Shown: positions 41,377-52,776 of the stretch, one piece after another
How the letters are laid out: every line of letters starts with the position of its first letter
How positions within the stretch are numbered: position 1 is the stretch's first letter
DNA from: Streptomyces sp. NBC_00353
GTDB lineage: Bacteria > Actinomycetota > Actinomycetes > Streptomycetales > Streptomycetaceae
Direction of reading: 5' to 3'
Length of the DNA: 64,000 bases
Assembly: GCF_036108815.1 (NCBI RefSeq)
Contig: NZ_CP107985.1
Location: forward strand, 6,693,501-6,757,500
Made by a program: the position numbers and the translations under genes
Notes under the pieces: model-generated
Told to the model about the DNA's origin: nothing
The model's input: the letters and a program-made list of their open reading frames with translations, nothing else
Databases searched by the model: none

Positions 41377-43964
41377 GCCGCCCTGAGGACCTGCGACCGG
41401 AAGGCCGTCCGGACGTCCAACCGGGCACGCATCAGGACGTCCATACGGTGTCGGGCCGACGGCTGGGTGTCTCCGACCCGCAACAGGAGGGTCCGGTCGA
41501 TCTGCGGCTCGTCCCGCCTGCCCTGGCGACCTGGGCAGCCGCGGCCCTCGCCGTGGGGGCGCCGGGGCGCTGGACGGCTGTGGGGACAGTGGTCTGTCTC
41601 GTCGCCGGCCTGGTGCTCCTGGGCGTGTCGCGGGCATCGGCGGCCCGGGCCACGTGCGCCCGGCCGGCCGGCGAGGGAGACGCTCGGGACGGCGGGGAGA
41701 GCGCCGTACGGAAGCGGCGGCGACTGCAGGCCACCGCGGCCGCCGCCGCTCTGCTGTGCGCGGCTGCCGGGGCGACGGCTGCCGGGCTGCACAGCGCGTA
41801 CCTGCGGCAGGAGCCGGTTCATGGCCTCGCGCAGCGCTTCGCGCAGGTCGAGGCGGAGGTGACCGTGACGTCCGACGCACGGCAGACCCGGACCCAGGTC
41901 CGCGGTGACCACAGCAGCCCGGTCGCCCTGCTCCTGGACGCCGAGATCACCCGGCTGACGGCGCCCGACGGCGCCGTCACCCGGCTCCGGGTCCCGGTGC
42001 TGGTGATCGTGTCACCCGACCATTCGGCGGCGCAGTGGCAGCGGCTGCTGCCGTCCACACGGCTGCGCCTGAGCGGCCGCCTCTCGCCGCCTCTGCACAG
42101 CGGGGAGCGCAACGCCGCCGTACTGCGGCCGGACGGCAACGGCCCGCCCCGCGTCACCGGGCCTCCCACCCTTCTCCAGCGCGCGGCGGGTGGTCTGCGC
42201 GCCGGGCTGCGCACGGCGACCGAGGGGCTGGAGCCCGATGCGCGTGCGCTCTTGCCGGGGCTGGTCGTCGGTGACACCTCGCGGGTCACCCCCGAACTCC
42301 ACGATGTGTTCCGAGCAGCCGATCTCACGCACCTGATGGCGGTCTCCGGCGCCAATCTGGCGATTCTGCTCGTGCTGCTCATCGGGCCACCCGGCACCGC
42401 GCTTCGGGTCGAACGCCGCGGTCTGGCACCTCGGTTGGGTCTGTCGCTGCGGATCACCGCGCTGCTCGGCGGGGCACTCACTCTCGCCTTCGTCCTCGTC
42501 TGCCGGCCGGAGCCGAGTGTGCTGCGGGCCGCGGTCTGCGGGCTGATCACGCTGCTGGCCATCGGCACGGGGCGCCGCCGATCGCTGATTCCGGCACTGG
42601 CGGCCGCCGTTCTGCTTCTTGTGCTGTACGACCCATGGCTGGCCCGTAGTTATGGCTTCGTGCTCTCCGTCCTGGCCACCGGGGCACTGCTCACCGTCGC
42701 GCCGCTATGGAGTGCCGCGCTGCGGCGGCGCCGGGTGCCGTCCCGGCTCGCGGAGGCGCTGGGTGCCGCTGCCGCGGCGCAGGCGGTGTGCGCGCCGGTC
42801 GTCGTGGTGCTCGCCTCGCGGGTCAGCCTGGTGGCGATTCCGTGCAATCTGCTGGCCGAGTTCGCGGTGGCGCCCGCCACCGTCCTCGGGTTTGCCGCGC
42901 TCGCCCTGGCGCCGGTGGCCATACCGGTGGCCCAGCTGCTCGCCAGGATCGCGGGGTGGCCGGCCGGGTGGATCGCCTCCGTGGCCCGCACCGGAGCGGC
43001 CCTCCCAGGGGCGGAGGTCGGCTGGCCCGACGGCTGGCAGGGAGCGCTGCTGCTTGCCGCCCTCACGGCGCTCGCGGTGCTGTCCGCCCGCCGTATCGCG
43101 CGCCACCCGTGGGTGTGTTCGGCCGCGGCACTGCTGCTGATCCTCGCTGTGCTGCGTCCGGTGCCGCTGACCCGGGTGCTGACGGGATGGCCGCCGCCGG
43201 ACTGGGTGTTCGCGATGTGCGACGTGGGCCAGGGGGACGCCGTGGTGTTGGCGGCGGGGGCCGGCGACGGCGTGGTCATCGACACCGGGCCCGATCCACG
43301 GCTCGCCGACCGATGTCTGCACGACCTGGGTGTCACCCGGGTGCCACTGCTGCTGCTCACGCACTTCCACGCGGATCATGTCCGGGGCCTGCCCGGCGTG
43401 TTGCGGGGCAGAGCGGTGGGCGCGATCCAGACGACAAGCCTGGACGAACCGCCGGACCAGGCCGCGTTCGTACGCAGAACGGCTGCCGCCGCACGGGTCC
43501 CTGTGATGCGGGCGGCGCCGGGGGAGCGGCGCCGCATCGGTCCGCTCGACTGGCGCGTCCTGTGGCCCGTCGGCGGTGTCACGGCAGTCCCCGAACCGGA
43601 GGAGCCCAACGACGCCAGTGTCACGCTGTTCGTCCGGACCGGCGGACTGACCCTGCTGCTCCTCGGAGATCTCGAACCACCGGCCCAGCAGGGGCTGTTG
43701 CGCCAGTACCCGGCGCTGCCGCGGGTGGACGTCCTCAAGGTCGCCCATCACGGTTCCGCCCACCAGGACCCCGCGTTGCTGCGCAGTGCTCACCCTCGAC
43801 TCGCGCTGGTGAGCGTGGGCAAGGACAACCCGTACGGGCACCCGGCGGCCCGTACCGTCGAGGCGCTCAGGGCCGGGGGAGCGGTGGTGCTGCGCACGGA
43901 CCTGGACGGCGCGATCGCGGTGACAGGTTCCGGGCCGGGGCTGCGGGCGGTCGGACGCTCATGA
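41373..43964 (+). CDS. comEC: ComEC/Rec2 DNA-uptake channel
   Basis: 863 residues; ATG overlaps the comEA stop. N-terminal membrane and OB-like part, then the Competence domain (about 290-560, VFRAADLTHLMAVSGANLAILLVLL, many helices) and a C-terminal metallo-beta-lactamase domain with LLTHFHADHVRG near 653, the nuclease-like site of three-domain ComEC proteins. In competent bacteria it carries one DNA strand into the cell. Streptomyces is not known to be naturally competent, so the retained role is open. Translational coupling to TTA-containing comEA would extend bldA dependence to comEC. Confidence 0.92.
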   Translation: MSRPEDLRPEGRPDVQPGTHQDVHTVSGRRLGVSDPQQEGPVDLRLVPPALATWAAAALAVGAPGRWTAVGTVVCLVAGLVLLGVSRASAARATCARPAGEGDARDGGESAVRKRRRLQATAAAAALLCAAAGATAAGLHSAYLRQEPVHGLAQRFAQVEAEVTVTSDARQTRTQVRGDHSSPVALLLDAEITRLTAPDGAVTRLRVPVLVIVSPDHSAAQWQRLLPSTRLRLSGRLSPPLHSGERNAAVLRPDGNGPPRVTGPPTLLQRAAGGLRAGLRTATEGLEPDARALLPGLVVGDTSRVTPELHDVFRAADLTHLMAVSGANLAILLVLLIGPPGTALRVERRGLAPRLGLSLRITALLGGALTLAFVLVCRPEPSVLRAAVCGLITLLAIGTGRRRSLIPALAAAVLLLVLYDPWLARSYGFVLSVLATGALLTVAPLWSAALRRRRVPSRLAEALGAAAAAQAVCAPVVVVLASRVSLVAIPCNLLAEFAVAPATVLGFAALALAPVAIPVAQLLARIAGWPAGWIASVARTGAALPGAEVGWPDGWQGALLLAALTALAVLSARRIARHPWVCSAAALLLILAVLRPVPLTRVLTGWPPPDWVFAMCDVGQGDAVVLAAGAGDGVVIDTGPDPRLADRCLHDLGVTRVPLLLLTHFHADHVRGLPGVLRGRAVGAIQTTSLDEPPDQAAFVRRTAAAARVPVMRAAPGERRRIGPLDWRVLWPVGGVTAVPEPEEPNDASVTLFVRTGGLTLLLLGDLEPPAQQGLLRQYPALPRVDVLKVAHHGSAHQDPALLRSAHPRLALVSVGKDNPYGHPAARTVEALRAGGAVVLRTDLDGAIAVTGSGPGLRAVGRS

Positions 43965-43990
43965 CTCCTGCCCGGCCGATCGCAACCGCC

Positions 43991-44446
43991 TCAGCTCAGC
44001 CACGTGCCGTCAGTCATCAACTCGCGCCCGGTCAGTTCGTTCTCCTCCCGCCAGGCCCTGACCGCGTACGGCGTGAAGCGGAGGTACACCCAGGGCGTGC
44101 GGCCACACAGGTCCCAGTCGAGTTTCGTCGCGAAGGCGTCGCCCGATTCCGCGGAGAGTTCCGCGCCCTCCACGACCTCGGCGGTCGCGTCGATGAGCAC
44201 CACATCGCGGGTGTGGCCCAGGCTGATCCTGGCCTGTCCGGTCGGAGTCACATTGCGCGCGGTCGGATCGGTGCGCCGAGTGGCCATCAGGAGCGTCCCC
44301 CGGTCCCACACGAACGACAGCGGCACCAGTGTCGGCACACCATCCGCCGAAGCGGTCGCCACCCAGGCGTCGTTGTCCTTCTCCAAGCGGTTGAGCACAT
44401 CCTGCCTGCGCTGTTCCCGGCTGCGCGCCGGCTCCGCATTCGTCAT
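43991..44446 (-). CDS. Pyridoxamine 5'-phosphate oxidase-like flavoprotein
   Basis: 151 residues from ATG. Split-barrel fold of the PNPOx/F420-dependent family: WVATASADGVPTLVPLSFVWDRGTLLMATRR, then ARISLGHTRDVVLIDATAEVVEG, and an aromatic-rich end. Binds FMN or F420; substrate cannot be read from the sequence. Convergent with comEC (26-base gap) and divergent from the arylamine N-acetyltransferase gene. Confidence 0.82.
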   Translation of the reverse strand: MTNAEPARSREQRRQDVLNRLEKDNDAWVATASADGVPTLVPLSFVWDRGTLLMATRRTDPTARNVTPTGQARISLGHTRDVVLIDATAEVVEGAELSAESGDAFATKLDWDLCGRTPWVYLRFTPYAVRAWREENELTGRELMTDGTWLS

Positions 44447-44547
44447 GCTCCGTACGCTGGCGAGTGTGCGCGATCGCGCACCTGGGTCGGCGGTCCTAGG
44501 ACCACCGGATCATGGCGCGGGGCGGCGCACCGGGACAGACTGTGGCC

Positions 44548-45375
44548 ATGGACCCGCAATCGCCGCAGACCGTCGACGCCTACCTGGACCGCATCGGCGC
44601 CGTCCGTCCCGCGCGCCCCGACGCGGCTGCCCTGCGCGATCTGCAGGTGCGGCACCTCACGGCCGTGCCCTTCGAGAATCTGTCGATCCATCTCGGCGAA
44701 GACATCGTGCTGGAGGAGAAGGCGCTCCTCGACAAGGTGGTGGGCGCCCGGCGGGGCGGCTTCTGCTACGAACTGGGCGGCGCCTTCGCGGCCCTGCTGA
44801 GGGCCCTCGGCTTCGGCGTCACCCTGCTCCAGGGCCGCGTCTACGGGGACGGCGGACGACTCGGGATTCCGTACGACCATCTCGCGCTGCGCGTCGAGAC
44901 CGACGACGGCACCGGACCCTGGCTCGCCGATGTCGGCTTCGGCGACCACGCCCACTTTCCGCTCGTGCTCGACGACCGTACGGACCAGGAGGACCCGCGG
45001 GGTACGTACCGGATCCGGGAGACGCCCGACGCCACGGACGGTGCCGGGGATCTCGATGTGCTGCGTGAGGGAGTGCCCCAGTACCGCCTCGATCTGCGGC
45101 CGCGGGCTCTCGCGGACTTCCGCGCCGGCGCCTGGTACCACCGCACCTCGCCCGATTCGAACTTCACCAAGTCACTGGTCTGCTCCCGGCTCACCGGCGT
45201 GGGCAGGGTCACCCTCAGCGGGCGCACCCTCATCACGACGGTGGGTGGCGAGCGACATGAAGTTCCGCTGGCCACCGACGCCGAGGTGCTCGCCGCCTAC
45301 CGTGAGCACTTCGGGCTGCGGCTCGACCGGCTGCCCACAGTTCGCACGTCGGGCATTCACGGACCGAACGGTTGA
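44548..45375 (+). CDS. nat: Arylamine N-acetyltransferase
   Basis: 275 residues from ATG 44548. The Cys-His-Asp triad is complete: Cys73 in RRGGFCYELGG, His111 in YDHLALRV and Asp128 in LADVGFGDH. Substrate-loop FENLSIHLG is also present. It moves an acetyl or similar acyl group from CoA to aromatic amines or hydrazines; in actinomycetes relatives also act in antibiotic amide formation. No biosynthetic cluster surrounds it here. Confidence 0.93.
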   Translation: MDPQSPQTVDAYLDRIGAVRPARPDAAALRDLQVRHLTAVPFENLSIHLGEDIVLEEKALLDKVVGARRGGFCYELGGAFAALLRALGFGVTLLQGRVYGDGGRLGIPYDHLALRVETDDGTGPWLADVGFGDHAHFPLVLDDRTDQEDPRGTYRIRETPDATDGAGDLDVLREGVPQYRLDLRPRALADFRAGAWYHRTSPDSNFTKSLVCSRLTGVGRVTLSGRTLITTVGGERHEVPLATDAEVLAAYREHFGLRLDRLPTVRTSGIHGPNG

Positions 45376-45559
45376 CGCACACAAGCGGAACGTTCAATTC
45401 GGACCTTCGGTAACACCTCCACCCAAGCCCTGTCCAGACCCTCCGTTTGCCTCGAACACCTCAAGGGTGATCGAATGCATGCTCGTCGGCGGGCCGCTGC
45501 TCCGACAACGACGTCCAGCCGTCAGGCCCCATGGTGAATCTCCCCCGGGGGTACTGAAG

Positions 45560-46444
45560 ATGTTCGGCCGTTGGCTGGGAAGCAAGAAGGCGACGCACGC
45601 GGCGGGCAGCAGCCCGCTCGCCGGACTCGCGGTGCCGCGCACTGCGGGGGTGCTGAGCTGTCGTGTGCTCGATCCGGTCAACGTGGCTGTTCAGCAGGCC
45701 GAGTTCGTGGTCACGGACAGCGCGGGCCGCAAGGTCGTCGGCGGCGAGACGGACCCGTACGGGAACGTCCTCGCCACCGTCCCGGCGGGCGAGTACCGGC
45801 TGGCTGTCACGGCGGAGGGCTTCACGCCGTTCCATGGTTCGGCCACCGTCAGCGAGAGTGGCCACGCGGGCCTCGGCGACGTGATGCTTCAGGTCTCCGC
45901 GCCCCCGCAGTTGCCCGCCCCCGGTGACTGGGAGATCGAGCCGAACCACTCGCAGATCGGGTTCACCGCCCGTCACATCGGGCTGGCCCGTATCCACGGC
46001 CGGTTCAACACGTTCGCCGGTGCGGTACGGATCGCCGACCGCATGGAGGACTCCGCCATGCACGTCATCATCGATGCCGCGTCGATCGACACGAACGTGC
46101 AGATGCGCGACGACCACCTGCGCTCCAGCGACTTCCTCGACGTCGGGCGCTACCCGACGCTCGAGTTCTACAGCGACCGTTTCGTTCACCGGGGCGGCAG
46201 CCGCTGGGGCGTCAGCGGCGCGCTGACCCTGCACGGCGTCAGCCGTACGGTGACGCTGGACACCCAGTACCTCGGCCTGGGCAACGGTCTTGAGGGGGAG
46301 ACCCGGGCGGCGTGCCGGGCCACCACGGAGCTGCACCGTGAGGACTTCACGCTGACCTGGCAGACGATGCTGGCCCGCGGTATCGCCGTCGTCGGTCCCA
46401 GCATCGCCATCGACATGGACATCCAGATCGTCCCCAAGAGCTGA
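45560..46444 (+). CDS. YceI-family protein with N-terminal carboxypeptidase-regulatory-like domain
   Basis: 294 residues from ATG 45560, just after a CCCCCGGGGG palindrome. Residues 25-115 look like a beta-sandwich of the CarboxypepD_reg-like kind (AEFVVTDSAGRKVVGGETDPYGNVLATVPAGEYRLAVTAEGF). Residues 125-294 are a YceI lipocalin-like barrel (WEIEPNHSQIGFTARHIGLARIHGRF, MRDDHLRSSDFLDVGRYPTLEF, and LTLHGVSRTV). YceI barrels bind isoprenoid-type lipids. No signal peptide is evident. The fused N-domain is unusual compared with the single-domain family. Confidence 0.85.
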   Translation: MFGRWLGSKKATHAAGSSPLAGLAVPRTAGVLSCRVLDPVNVAVQQAEFVVTDSAGRKVVGGETDPYGNVLATVPAGEYRLAVTAEGFTPFHGSATVSESGHAGLGDVMLQVSAPPQLPAPGDWEIEPNHSQIGFTARHIGLARIHGRFNTFAGAVRIADRMEDSAMHVIIDAASIDTNVQMRDDHLRSSDFLDVGRYPTLEFYSDRFVHRGGSRWGVSGALTLHGVSRTVTLDTQYLGLGNGLEGETRAACRATTELHREDFTLTWQTMLARGIAVVGPSIAIDMDIQIVPKS

Positions 46445-46472
46445 CTCCGGGGTGGCCTGCGGCCGGGCGCCG

Positions 46473-46718
46473 TCAGGGCGCTTCCAGCCATCCCTCGTAC
46501 TCCGCGGCGAACGCGTCGAGCGTCGCGGAGTCCAGCCGGCCGGCCGGGTCCTCGACGACCACCAGCCACTGGGCGTCCTCGGCGTCGTCCTCGCCGGCCA
46601 GCGCGTCGCGTACGAGCTGGGGCTCCTCGGCGACACCGAAACGGTCGGCGAGCTCTCCGGCCACCTCCTCCGCCGTGTCGCGGTCGGGCAGGACCAGCAC
46701 ATGTCTCACATCGCTCAC
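46473..46718 (-). CDS. Small conserved acidic protein
   Basis: 81 residues from GTG 46718; GTG 46709 has AGGTGA five bases upstream and is an alternative. Sequence VRHVLVLPDRDTAEEVAGELADRFG, then LVRDALAGEDDAEDAQWLVVVEDP and a helical end, reads as a compact beta-alpha-beta unit. No family recognised. Convergent with the YceI gene and divergent from holA by 84 bases. Confidence 0.65.
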   Translation of the reverse strand: MSDVRHVLVLPDRDTAEEVAGELADRFGVAEEPQLVRDALAGEDDAEDAQWLVVVEDPAGRLDSATLDAFAAEYEGWLEAP

Positions 46719-46802
46719 CTGCCCATTCTCCGGTACGGCGACGTATGCGGGGACAGGCTGTCCGAGCCGGGCTGTCAGTGGGGCGTGGGATGCTGGACGG
46801 CG

Positions 46803-47789
46803 ATGGCCACCAGAAGGAATTCCACCGACGACCCGCTCGCCCCCCTCACGCTCGCCGTGGGCCAGGAGGACCTCCTCCTCGACCGTGCGGTGCAGCAGGT
46901 GGTGGCGGCGGCCCGTGCGTCCGACGCCGACACGGACGTCCGCGACCTCACCCCCGACCAGGTCCAGCCGGGCACTCTTGCCGAGCTGACGAGCCCTTCG
47001 CTCTTCGCCGAGCGCAAGGTGGTGATCGTGCGCAATGCGCAGGATCTCTCCGCCGACACGGTGAAGGACGTCAAGGCGTACCTCGGTGCGCCGGTCGAGG
47101 AGATCACGCTCGTGCTGCTCCATGCGGGCGGCGCCAAGGGCAAGGCGCTGCTGGACGCGGCGCGCAAGGCTGGTGCGCGGGAGGTTGCCTGCCCGAAGAC
47201 GACCAAGCCCGCCGAGCGGCTCTCGTTCGTACGGTCGGAGTTCCGGGCGCTGGGGCGTTCCGCGAGCCCCGAGGCCTGCCAGGCGCTCGTCGACTCCATC
47301 GGCAGCGATCTGCGCGAGCTGGCGAGTGCGGTGTCGCAGCTGGTCGCGGATGTCGAGGGCACGATCGACGAGGCGGTGGTCGGGCGCTACTACACCGGCC
47401 GTGCGGAGGCGTCCAGCTTCACCGTTGCCGACCGGGCGGTGGAGGGACGGGCGGCGGAGGCGCTGGAGGCGTTGCGCTGGTCGCTGTCGACCGGGGTGGC
47501 GCCCGTACTGATCACCAGTGCGCTCGCGCAGGGCGTACGAGCCATCGGCAAGCTGTCCTCGGCACGCGGGGGGCGTCCTGCGGATCTTGCGCGTGAGCTG
47601 GGGATGCCGCCGTGGAAGATCGACCGGGTGCGGCAGCAGATGCGGGGGTGGACGCCGGACGGGGTGGCGGTGGCGCTGCGGGCCGTCGCGGATGCGGATG
47701 CGGGGGTGAAGGGCGGTGGGGACGACCCCGAGTACGCCCTGGAGAAGGCCGTCGTTGCTGTTGCGCGGGCGGCGCGGAGCGGCCGGTGA
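46803..47789 (+). CDS. holA: DNA polymerase III delta subunit
   Basis: 328 residues from ATG. N-terminal AAA+-like domain with LAVGQEDLLLDRAVQQVV and LFAERKVVIVRNAQDL, a TTKPAERLSFV segment, and C-terminal clamp-loader helices (SSFTVADRAVEGRAAEALEALRWSLS). Opens the sliding clamp during loading. The comEC-holA-rpsT order is common in bacteria and supports the call. Confidence 0.94.
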   Translation: MATRRNSTDDPLAPLTLAVGQEDLLLDRAVQQVVAAARASDADTDVRDLTPDQVQPGTLAELTSPSLFAERKVVIVRNAQDLSADTVKDVKAYLGAPVEEITLVLLHAGGAKGKALLDAARKAGAREVACPKTTKPAERLSFVRSEFRALGRSASPEACQALVDSIGSDLRELASAVSQLVADVEGTIDEAVVGRYYTGRAEASSFTVADRAVEGRAAEALEALRWSLSTGVAPVLITSALAQGVRAIGKLSSARGGRPADLARELGMPPWKIDRVRQQMRGWTPDGVAVALRAVADADAGVKGGGDDPEYALEKAVVAVARAARSGR

Positions 47790-47844
47790 CCGTGGCACGG
47801 CGAGGTGGGTGCCGGTCGTGACCGGCTGGGCTTGAGCGGGTATG

Positions 47845-47895
47845 CCGAAGGCCCCGGTTCGCCGCCCTGGGGAGGGTGGCGGGCCGGGGCCTCGG
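47845..47895. terminator. Terminator between holA and rpsT
   Basis: CCGAAGGCCCCGG (47845-47857) pairs with CCGGGGCCTCGG (47884-47895) with one bulge; inner GCCGCC/GGTGGC extends it. Lies between convergent stops. Confidence 0.6.
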
Positions 47896-48012
47896 TTTCA
47901 GCTTGGTGCGCCGCACCCGCGTGGCGAACGCAGGTTCGGTGTGCGGCGCGGGGGCCGGGCAGGGACGGGAGAGAGGGCCCGCTGGTCCGTTCCGGCAGTT
48001 ACATCAGAAAGC

Positions 48013-48279
48013 TCAGCCCTGGAGGGCGGCAACCTTGGAGGACAGCGCCGACTTCTTGTTGGCGGCGGCGTTCTTGTGGATGACGCCCTTCGAGACAGCC
48101 TTGTCGAGCGCGCGCGAAGCGTCGCGAACGGCCGTGGTGGCCTTCTCGACGTCGCCCGCTGCGGCAGCCTCACGGGCCTTGCGGATCGCGGTCTTGAGCG
48201 AGGACTTGACGGCCTTGTTGCGCAGGCGCGCCTTCTCGTTCGTCTTGTTCCGCTTGATCTGGGACTTGATGTTCGCCAC
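48013..48279 (-). CDS. rpsT: 30S ribosomal protein S20
   Basis: 88 residues from GTG on the minus strand with AAAGG upstream. Starts [21 protein letters not shown], the S20 signature; long basic helices and [19 protein letters not shown] follow. Monocistronic, convergent with holA and divergent from lepA, as in many actinobacteria. Confidence 0.97.
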   Translation of the reverse strand: MANIKSQIKRNKTNEKARLRNKAVKSSLKTAIRKAREAAAAGDVEKATTAVRDASRALDKAVSKGVIHKNAAANKKSALSSKVAALQG

Positions 48280-48494
48280 GAAAGAGCCTTTTCAGGTTCG
48301 TTGGATCTTCGATGTGCGCCCCGCCGCTCGTAGGAGCCACGAGGCACAGCTGTCAACGGTACCAGCCGCGCTCCGACCGGCCCAAACCGGTCTCTGCGCC
48401 GCAGCCGTGGGACGATGGAAGCTACGTATCGATCCGACCGACCCGACATCGACCCGAGACACGGCGTTCGGCGTCTCAAGAATCAGGACCCTGC

Positions 48495-50369
48495 GTGCCC
48501 GCGACTCCTACCAACGTGCCCGAGCCGAGCCGTACCGACCCGGCGCTGATCCGCAACTTCTGCATCATCGCTCACATCGACCACGGCAAGTCGACCCTTG
48601 CCGACCGGATGCTCCAGCTGACGGGCGTGGTCGACCAGCGGCAGATGCGCGCTCAGTACCTCGACCGGATGGACATCGAGCGCGAGCGCGGCATCACCAT
48701 CAAGTCCCAGGCGGTCCGTCTGCCGTGGGCGCCCACCACGGGCGAGGGCGAGGGCAGCACCCACGTCCTCAACATGATCGACACCCCGGGCCACGTGGAC
48801 TTCACGTACGAGGTCTCCCGCTCGCTCGCCGCCTGCGAGGGCACGGTCCTGCTGGTCGACGCCGCGCAGGGCATCGAGGCCCAGACGCTGGCCAACCTGT
48901 ACCTGGCGATGGAGAACGACCTCACCATCGTTCCGGTGCTCAACAAGATCGACCTGCCGGCCGCGCAGCCCGAGAAGTTCTCCGAGGAGCTGGCCAACCT
49001 CATCGGCTGCCAGCCCGAGGACGTCCTCAAGGTCTCGGCGAAGACCGGCGTCGGCGTGGACGCACTGCTGAACCGCGTGGTCAGGGATGTCCCGGCGCCG
49101 ATCGGCAAGGCCGATGCCCCGGCCCGCGCGATGATCTTCGACTCGGTCTACGACTCGTACCGCGGCGTCGTCACGTACGTCCGTGTCGTCGACGGTCAGC
49201 TCAACAAGCGCGAGCGCATCAAGATGATGTCCACCGGCGCCACCCATGAACTGCTGGAGATCGGTGTCTCCTCCCCGGAGATGACCCCGGCCGACGGCAT
49301 CGGTGTGGGCGAAGTGGGCTACATCATCACCGGGGTGAAGGACGTCCGGCAGTCCAAGGTCGGTGACACGATCACCTCCCTGAGCAAGGGTGCGACCGAG
49401 GCGCTGGGCGGTTACAAGGACCCCAAGCCGATGGTGTTCTCGGGTCTGTATCCGCTGGACGGCTCCGACTACCCGGACCTGCGCGAGGCCCTCGACAAGC
49501 TCCAGCTCAACGACGCCGCCCTGGTGTACGAGCCGGAGACCTCCGCGGCCCTCGGCTTCGGCTTCCGTGTCGGCTTCCTCGGGCTGCTGCACCTCGACGT
49601 GATCCGCGAGCGGCTGGAGCGCGAGTTCGGTCTGGAGCTCATCGCCACCGCCCCCAACGTGGTCTACCGCGTCGAGATGGAGGACGGCAGCGAGCACATC
49701 GTCACCAACCCGAGCGAGTTCCCCGAGGGCAAGATCGACAAGGTGCACGAGCCGGTCGTACGTGCCACTGTCCTCGCCCCCAGCGAGTTCATCGGCGCGA
49801 TCATGGAGCTCTGCCAGAACCGGCGCGGCACCCTGCTCGGCATGGACTACCTCTCCGAGGACCGGGTCGAGATCCGCTACACCCTGCCGCTCGCCGAGAT
49901 CGTCTTCGACTTCTTCGACCAGCTGAAGTCCAAGACCCGCGGCTACGCCTCGCTCGACTACGAGCCCACCGGCGAGCAGTCCGCCCAGCTCGTCAAGGTC
50001 GACATCCTGTTGCACGGCGACAAGGTCGACGCGTTCTCCGCGGTCACGCACAAGGACAAGGCCTACGCGTACGGCGTGCGGCTCGTCGCCAAGCTGCGTG
50101 AGCTCATCCCGCGGCAGAACTTCGAGGTGCCGATCCAGGCGGCCATCGGCTCCCGGGTCATCGCCCGTGAGACCGTCCGCGCCATCCGCAAGGACGTTCT
50201 CGCCAAGTGCTACGGCGGTGACATCTCCCGTAAGCGGAAGCTGCTGGAGAAGCAGAAGGAAGGCAAGAAGCGGATGAAGATGGTCGGCAATGTGGAGGTG
50301 CCGCAGGAGGCCTTCATCGCCGTGCTGTCCACCGACGAGTCGGGCGGGGAGAGCAAGGGCAAGAAGTAG
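48495..50369 (+). CDS. lepA: Elongation factor 4 (LepA)
   Basis: 624 residues from GTG. Translation GTPase: P-loop [13 protein letters not shown] near 26-38, RGITIKSQ switch, DTPGHVDF and NKIDLP; domain II; EF-G-like domains III and V; and the LepA-specific C-terminal domain ending after [22 protein letters not shown]. Remodels stalled or mistranslocated ribosomes. Divergent from rpsT; a terminator follows. Confidence 0.97.
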   Translation: MPATPTNVPEPSRTDPALIRNFCIIAHIDHGKSTLADRMLQLTGVVDQRQMRAQYLDRMDIERERGITIKSQAVRLPWAPTTGEGEGSTHVLNMIDTPGHVDFTYEVSRSLAACEGTVLLVDAAQGIEAQTLANLYLAMENDLTIVPVLNKIDLPAAQPEKFSEELANLIGCQPEDVLKVSAKTGVGVDALLNRVVRDVPAPIGKADAPARAMIFDSVYDSYRGVVTYVRVVDGQLNKRERIKMMSTGATHELLEIGVSSPEMTPADGIGVGEVGYIITGVKDVRQSKVGDTITSLSKGATEALGGYKDPKPMVFSGLYPLDGSDYPDLREALDKLQLNDAALVYEPETSAALGFGFRVGFLGLLHLDVIRERLEREFGLELIATAPNVVYRVEMEDGSEHIVTNPSEFPEGKIDKVHEPVVRATVLAPSEFIGAIMELCQNRRGTLLGMDYLSEDRVEIRYTLPLAEIVFDFFDQLKSKTRGYASLDYEPTGEQSAQLVKVDILLHGDKVDAFSAVTHKDKAYAYGVRLVAKLRELIPRQNFEVPIQAAIGSRVIARETVRAIRKDVLAKCYGGDISRKRKLLEKQKEGKKRMKMVGNVEVPQEAFIAVLSTDESGGESKGKK

Positions 50370-50433
50370 TTCCCGGCGGATTTCCGCTTCTGTCCCGGCT
50401 TGAGCCAGGCTGCCCCTACTCGGTGGTAGCCCC

Positions 50434-50477
50434 AACGGACCCTTGCGTCGCAGCACCCTGCGGCGTGGGGGTCCGTT
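50434..50477 (+). terminator. Terminator after lepA
   Basis: AACGGACCC (50434-50442) pairs with GGGTCCGTT (50469-50477), enclosing CGTCGC/GCGGCG; followed by TGTT. Confidence 0.7.
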
Positions 50478-50550
50478 TGTTATGAAGCGGCGTCCGATTG
50501 CCTCTTACGCGGCGGACCCGCGCGCTCTACCCTGATCACGGCTCGTAGTT

Positions 50551-50560
50551 ACTCGCGAGT
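50551..50560. promoter_or_regulatory. Palindromic operator candidate upstream of acyl-CoA ligase
   Basis: ACTCGCGAGT is a perfect ten-base palindrome; with its flanks (TT before, TTAA after) it approaches TTACTCGCGAGTAA with one extra T. It lies 18 bases after the -10-like TACCCT, a position suited to repression. The half-sites resemble TetR-type operators of fatty-acid genes; this is inference. Confidence 0.35.
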
Positions 50561-50684
50561 TAAACAAGCGGAATCAGGTACGCAGGATCAGCACGCAGAC
50601 GGACGCACGTAAGCAGGAACAAGCAGCAGCACGCAGCAACCAAACAACCGGTCGTGAAGCACTGCCGCAGGCCCGGAGGATGTC

Positions 50685-52574
<1,890 letters not shown>

Positions 52575-52586
52575 GCACGGCCCATG

Positions 52587-52617
52587 GTGCGGGCGGGGCG
52601 GACTGCCCCGTCCGCAC
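52587..52617 (+). terminator. Terminator after acyl-CoA ligase
   Basis: 13-pair stem with one G-T pair (52587-52599 with 52605-52617) and a five-base loop, 12 bases past the stop. Confidence 0.65.
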
Positions 52618-52776
52618 TGCTGTTCCAGGTCCCGTTCCTGATCGTGGTTCCTGCGTCTTCTCCTCCCACTTCGGTAACTCGGTGCTTCTGGGGAGGATCG
52701 GTCTGTCACTCTGTCCGTGTCGTCAGCGGCACACGGCGCGAAACAGGCCGTGCGAGAACAGGTCAGGAGCGGCGCC

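Larger units (their letters stand above)
50370..50684 (+). other. Intergenic region lepA to acyl-CoA ligase
   Basis: About 315 bases. The left part holds the lepA terminator; the centre has a -10-like TACCCT at 50528-50533 and a palindrome at 50551-50560; the right 120 bases are A-rich for this genome (repeated GCAGCA/AACAAG words) and form the leader of the acyl-CoA ligase. No gene seen. Confidence 0.5.

Noticed and set aside
46473..47798. Long minus-strand frame running through holA
   Set aside because: Only its last 81 codons (46473-46718) look real; the rest is antisense of holA.
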